Below are positions 61,099-64,000 of a DNA stretch of 64,000 nucleotides, piece after piece. Position 1 is the stretch's first letter; each line of letters opens with the position of its first letter. Below the pieces are notes generated by a model. It was given only the letters and a program-made list of their open reading frames with translations, was not told where the DNA came from and did no database searches. Both the position numbers and the translations under genes were made by a program. This DNA is from CAZCTC01 sp964501335 (GTDB lineage Bacteria; Chloroflexota; Anaerolineae; B4-G1; SLSP01), in contig CAZCTC010000038.1 in assembly GCA_964501335.1 (NCBI GenBank), positions 9,759 to 73,758 of the forward strand, written 5' to 3'.

Positions 61099-61412
61099 CC
61101 GCGAGGGGACGGTCACATAAACCCCATCAGCTGAGTGACAGGATCTTGGTTGCGGTCCGAGAGGCAGTAATCCCCGCAAGGGGACGGAAACCTTGGACAA
61201 CCTTCAATTGGGACACAGTGTCCCCGCCGCCTCCGAGAGGCAGTAATCCCCGCAAGGGGACGGAAACGTAGCCATTTCAGATCTCCTTTTGCCCTTTTGG
61301 GCTTAGACTCCGAGAGGCAGTAATCCCCGCGAGGGGACGGACACTTATCAAACGGAGGGCAAAAGACGCTGTCTTCTTCGCCAACTCCGAGAGGCAGTAA
61401 TCCCCGCAATGG

Positions 61413-61494
61413 TCCGCCCAGGGTTGAAATCCTGGGCTTACCTGGATCGCCCTTTTAGGGCTTAAGATCGATTGGTTGTGAGGATTCAGCTTTG
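61413..61494 (+). mobile_element. REP-like palindromic insert 7 in a CRISPR repeat
   Basis: It has the same design as insert 1. Its hairpins have drifted (CCCAGGGTTGAAATCCTGGG, GCCCTTTTAGGGC). Confidence 0.72.
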
Positions 61495-61956
61495 AGGCAG
61501 TAATCCCCGCAAGGGGACGGACACCAGCGACGCCGGAACGTTAGTGGTGGGAGTGTATCCCCACTCCGAGAGGCAGTAATCCCCGCAAGGGGACGGTCAC
61601 ATAAGAGGCAAGTACAACCGGCGGGGCCATTCTCGCCGTCCGAGAGGCAGTAATCCCCGTGAGGGGACGGACACTTTACCATAGTTGTTTTTGGTAACCA
61701 ATGCAAAGTTCGATTCTCCGAGAGGCAGCAATCCCCGCAAGGGGACGGTCACCCACTGGACAACCCACGAGCCAGGTATGACTAGGATCCAAAGTCCGAG
61801 AGGCAGTAATCCCCGCGAGGGGACGGTCACATAAGAGGCAAGTACAACCGGCGGGGCCATTCTCGCCGTCCGAGAGGCAGTAATCCCCGTGAGGGGACGG
61901 TCACACATCGAACCATTCCACAGGACGTACACCAGTACCTAAAGTCTGAGAGGCAG

Positions 61957-62043
61957 TCGATCTGCCCAGGGTTGAAACTCCGGGCTCACCAATGTCGCCC
62001 TTTCAGGGCTTAAGATCAATTGGATGCGAGGGTTTGAGCTTTG
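61957..62043 (+). mobile_element. REP-like palindromic insert 8 in a CRISPR repeat
   Basis: It has the usual hairpins but enters the repeat earlier, after GAGGCAGT. The right junction GCTTTGA/GGCAG is standard. Confidence 0.7.
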
Positions 62044-62171
62044 AGGCAGTAATCCCCGTGAGGGGACGGTCACCAAGGGACATTCGAATTTAAACGTTAC
62101 CATTTCCTCTCCGTCCGAAAGGCAGTAATCCCCGCGAGGGGATGAGACGATAAAGCCTGCTTTATCCGGCA

Positions 62172-62217
62172 AAAGTAACGAGGCCCCTGGAAATTATTCC
62201 AGGGGCCTCGTTACTTT
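62172..62217. terminator. Terminator after array D
   Basis: AAAGTAACGAGGCCCCTGG pairs perfectly with CCAGGGGCCTCGTTACTTT over 19 bases around an eight-base loop. Its position and build mirror the terminator after array C. Confidence 0.85.
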
Positions 62218-62278
62218 GTAAGCCGTCGTTCCCTTGAATATTCTTGTCAAACGTCCTCGCGCGGTCAAAATGATCTCA

Positions 62279-62307
62279 TTGACTTTCGCCCCAATGTATG
62301 TTACGAT
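62279..62307 (+). promoter_or_regulatory. Sigma-70 promoter for the right-arm operon
   Basis: TTGACT (62279-62284) and TACGAT (62302-62307) are 17 bases apart. The -35 box is identical to the left-arm one, and the -10 differs at two positions. Confidence 0.7.
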
Positions 62308-62409
62308 CATCTTGAAGTCACACGTGATTTGGATTGATGGGAAGCCTCACGAGTTTTGCTCGCGGGGCTTTTTTGTTGCCCCACCTATCTTTCCGATCGC
62401 GGGTGACTT

Positions 62410-63084
62410 ATGGACCAATCCGATCTGGCGCTCTGGGCAACCTATTGGATCAACGGACTGCTGGCCAGCCTCTATTTCCTGGCCGACCATTGGGCCGCGC
62501 TGGGTGGATTGGGCCTCGCCGCTCTTTCCGCCTTCCTCCTCGATCGGCCCCAGGCGCAACTCGCCGGGGAACGCACCCTCCGCTATGACCGGGGCACGAC
62601 GCAACTTTCCACGCCGACCGTTCATCTGGGCGTTCTGCTGCTGGGATTGGCCTGGACCGCCGCCGCGTGGATGACGCCCCCGCCCGTCCCCTACATCGGC
62701 CTGGCCATGTGGCTCGCCGCGTTGATCGCCCCCCTGGCTTTACCCCTCGGCCGCCGGCACATCGCCCACCGCCTCCGCTGGTTCATCGGGATCTACATGG
62801 CGCTGGTCTTCGGTTTCTGGTTGCTGGTCCGCTTCCCGCTCTCCCCCGATCAGGCCGCAGCCTGGTCCGAACGGCTGCAATCCGCCGGCGCTGGCGAGGC
62901 CCTGGAATGGTCGATCCGCGCGCAGTTCATCCCCTACATTGCCGTCCTCCTTTGGGCTGTTTTTCCTTTGACCTATTTCGGCTACCTGGGCCAGCAACTC
63001 GCCGTCCAGCGCCGCCTGCTCGTCTCGCCCTGGCAATCCGTCGAAGCCCGCCTGGCGGAGCTGCGTGCTCGTGGAGAGGAGTGA
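62410..63084 (+). CDS. Polytopic membrane protein, right-arm paralogue
   Basis: The 224-residue product starts MDQSDLALWATYWINGLLAS, five residues longer than the left-arm copy at 5185-5844 because the 5' region differs. The rest is almost identical (LAG to LAS and PTIHLG to PTVHLG, for example), so both copies are under constraint or recently exchanged. The same five hydrophobic segments are present. It precedes a VirB4-like gene, as on the left. Confidence 0.8.
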   Translation: MDQSDLALWATYWINGLLASLYFLADHWAALGGLGLAALSAFLLDRPQAQLAGERTLRYDRGTTQLSTPTVHLGVLLLGLAWTAAAWMTPPPVPYIGLAMWLAALIAPLALPLGRRHIAHRLRWFIGIYMALVFGFWLLVRFPLSPDQAAAWSERLQSAGAGEALEWSIRAQFIPYIAVLLWAVFPLTYFGYLGQQLAVQRRLLVSPWQSVEARLAELRARGEE

Positions 63085-63106
63085 TCTATGTTTCCAGATC
63101 CAGAGT

Positions 63107-63258
63107 TAACGCAGAGACGCAAAGAGGCAGAGACGCAGAGTGAGAATTTAAAAATAAATGATTGGCTGGCCTGCCTTGCGAGTAAGAACCTTCCAGTCTT
63201 CCAACTTCCACTCTTCCTCTGCGTCTCTGCAACTCTGCGCCTCTGCGTTGAAAATCCC
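63107..63258. repeat. MITE-like CTCTGCG intergenic repeat, copy 3
   Basis: It opens with TTAACGCAGAGACGCAAAGA and closes with CTCTGCGCCTCTGCGTTGAA. The centre (GAGAATTTAAAAATAAATG) matches copy 1 at 1022, not the copy 2 that occupies the equivalent place on the left arm. Confidence 0.75.
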
Positions 63259-63275
63259 CCGTCCAGGAGCCTACG

Positions 63276-64000
63276 ATGGATAACGACCTCGAAATATTAG
63301 ACACCGGCCAGGAGCTGGTTACTACACCCCTCGGGAGGCCCACCGATCAGGTCGCGCTGCTCTGGTTCCACAACCGGGAGACCGAACAGGGCCGCAGTTA
63401 CGAAGTCTACCGGGCGGTGCGGCTCTTTTTGCTCCGCTATCTGCCGCAGGAATCCCGCCAGGACCCCGCCTTTCTGGACAAGATGCGCACGGTGCTCACC
63501 GGCCTCTACAACCAACGCACCGCCCGTTACGATATCGTCCAGCTGCTCGCCGGGATGTGGTCCCCCGAGCCCTTGGGCGTGGCGCAGATCTATGGGGTCG
63601 TCGGTCTGGGCGCTACCCTCGACGAAGCCCGCCGTCAGGCCCACCTCGGCGCCGCGGCCCTGCTGGGCGCCCTGGCCGTCTTCGAGCAATCGGTCCTGGA
63701 GCCGGTCACTCTGCACCAGATGGAATGGTTGGTCGAGGCTTTTGGCAAGATGCGCCATGTGGCCGTGGTCGTCGGCCATCCCGACGAGCGCATGGCCGCC
63801 AAAGGCATGGGCCGCGAGGGACCGGGCGAACAACCCACGGCCCAATCCCCTGAGCCCGGCGTGACCGGTCAGCAACTGGAGACTTTCCTCCGCGCCATGG
63901 CCCGGCAACAGTGGCAGTTCGTCGCGCCGATCCTGGCCTCACCCATCGCCGCTTCGCAGCTGGCCCGGATGCTCGCGGGGCTGGCCGACGAGGCCTCGGT
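63276..64000 (+). CDS. VirB4/TraC-like ATPase, right-arm paralogue (3' end outside window)
   Basis: The first 241 residues are visible from the ATG at 63276. They match the left-arm protein almost residue for residue, with a few changes (ELVITP to ELVTTP, MWRPEPLG to MWSPEPLG, LHQLEW to LHQMEW). The Ser-rich insert and the ATPase domain would lie beyond the right edge. Whether the insert has the same length there cannot be seen. The two copies would give the cell two nearly identical N-terminal domains. Confidence 0.85.
   Translation, partial: MDNDLEILDTGQELVTTPLGRPTDQVALLWFHNRETEQGRSYEVYRAVRLFLLRYLPQESRQDPAFLDKMRTVLTGLYNQRTARYDIVQLLAGMWSPEPLGVAQIYGVVGLGATLDEARRQAHLGAAALLGALAVFEQSVLEPVTLHQMEWLVEAFGKMRHVAVVVGHPDERMAAKGMGREGPGEQPTAQSPEPGVTGQQLETFLRAMARQQWQFVAPILASPIAASQLARMLAGLADEAS

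Larger units (their letters stand above)
61099..62142 (+). CRISPR. CRISPR array D, second part, with mixed repeat variants
   Basis: It resumes with CCGCGAGGGGACGGTCAC. About eleven further repeat units follow, two of them split by REP-like inserts. Ends vary between ACGGTCAC, ACGGAAAC and ACGGACAC, and starts between GTCCGAG and CTCCGAG. One 37-base spacer occurs twice (61601-61637 and 61831-61867). The last repeat is truncated after GAGGGGA. The variability suggests an old, decaying array end or a merge of two repeat types. Confidence 0.93.
62267..64000. repeat. Right arm of the large inverted duplication
   Basis: From AAAATGATCTCATTGACTT onward this region repeats the left arm (1-5956) in the opposite direction: promoter, membrane protein, intergenic repeat, and start of the VirB4-like gene. 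It continues beyond the window. Confidence 0.85.

Noticed and set aside
27062..62142. Many short frames across the arrays encoding PSRGLLPLG, RPLAGITASRT, REAVIPARGRS or PRGDYCLSD repeats
   Set aside because: They are translations of the CRISPR repeat in various frames, not genes.
1..64000. The two duplicated arms as one region assembled twice by mistake
   Set aside because: Scattered amino-acid and promoter differences and unlike intergenic repeats show that they are distinct copies, although long reads should confirm their placement.
1..64000. tRNA or rRNA genes
   Set aside because: I saw no cloverleaf with the conserved T-loop sequence and no rRNA-like stretch on reading through.

Overview
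The window looks like part of a Chloroflexota-type genome or large plasmid. That is inferred from the families present (a type III-D CRISPR system with Csx10 and Csx19, Csx15, an XPB/Ssl2-like winged-helix protein, large Cys-rich serine recombinases) and the moderately high GC. No ribosomal marker is present to prove it. Almost everything is accessory: a replicon or integrative-element backbone, then a defence island built of CRISPR arrays.

Layout. (1) 1-5956 is one arm of a large inverted duplication. It holds a TadZ/CpaE-like ATPase, a VirB4/TraC-like ATPase with a giant Ser-rich insert, and a small membrane protein, all on the minus strand behind a consensus promoter. The other arm starts at 62267 and runs off the right edge. 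(2) 6045-9555 holds three ordinary uncharacterised genes (SUKH-like, lipoprotein- or anchor-like, TPR). (3) 9652-26830 is a rightward replication, partition and recombination block. It carries two large serine recombinases, an XRE regulator, SSB, two membrane proteins, an FtsK-like translocase, ParA plus a ribbon-helix-helix partner, a radical SAM-HNH fusion, DnaB, a putative initiator with four palindromic iterons inside its gene, a DnaC-like loader, a second OB-fold protein and a wHTH-nuclease-fold protein. The order DnaB, initiator with internal iterons, loader recalls the lambda O/P arrangement. (4) 27062-43675 is CRISPR array territory (37-nt repeats, well over 90 units), broken up by an AAA-ATPase/DUF4276 pair, a methyltransferase, a secreted protein, a kinase, an XPB-like protein and an insertion sequence. 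(5) 43772-58247 is the type III-D locus. The leftward operon is Csx3-AAA plus RNase HI. The rightward genes are a CARF-LuxR regulator, csx15, then cas11, three cas7-like genes, a small gene, cas10, cas7, csx10, cas11, cas7, csx19, a CARF protein and cas6. (6) 58342-62142 is a last array with a second IS in it.

How the parts fit. Cas6 should cut the rightward array transcripts and leave an ACGGTCAC or ACGGAAAC handle. The multi-Cas7 effector with Cas10 (GGDD present, no HD domain) should make cyclic oligoadenylate (cOA). The products that sense or remove cOA are a CARF-LuxR transcription factor, a Csx3-AAA protein, Csx15 and a CARF protein. The most exciting point is that a dyad motif, CAGAG-N4-CTCTG, sits immediately upstream of two promoters with identical geometry, one for csx15 and one for the III-D operon. 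This suggests that the CARF-LuxR protein controls them in response to cOA. No cas1 or cas2 is present. Both IS elements and eight small REP-like palindromic elements have inserted into the palindrome of CRISPR repeats.
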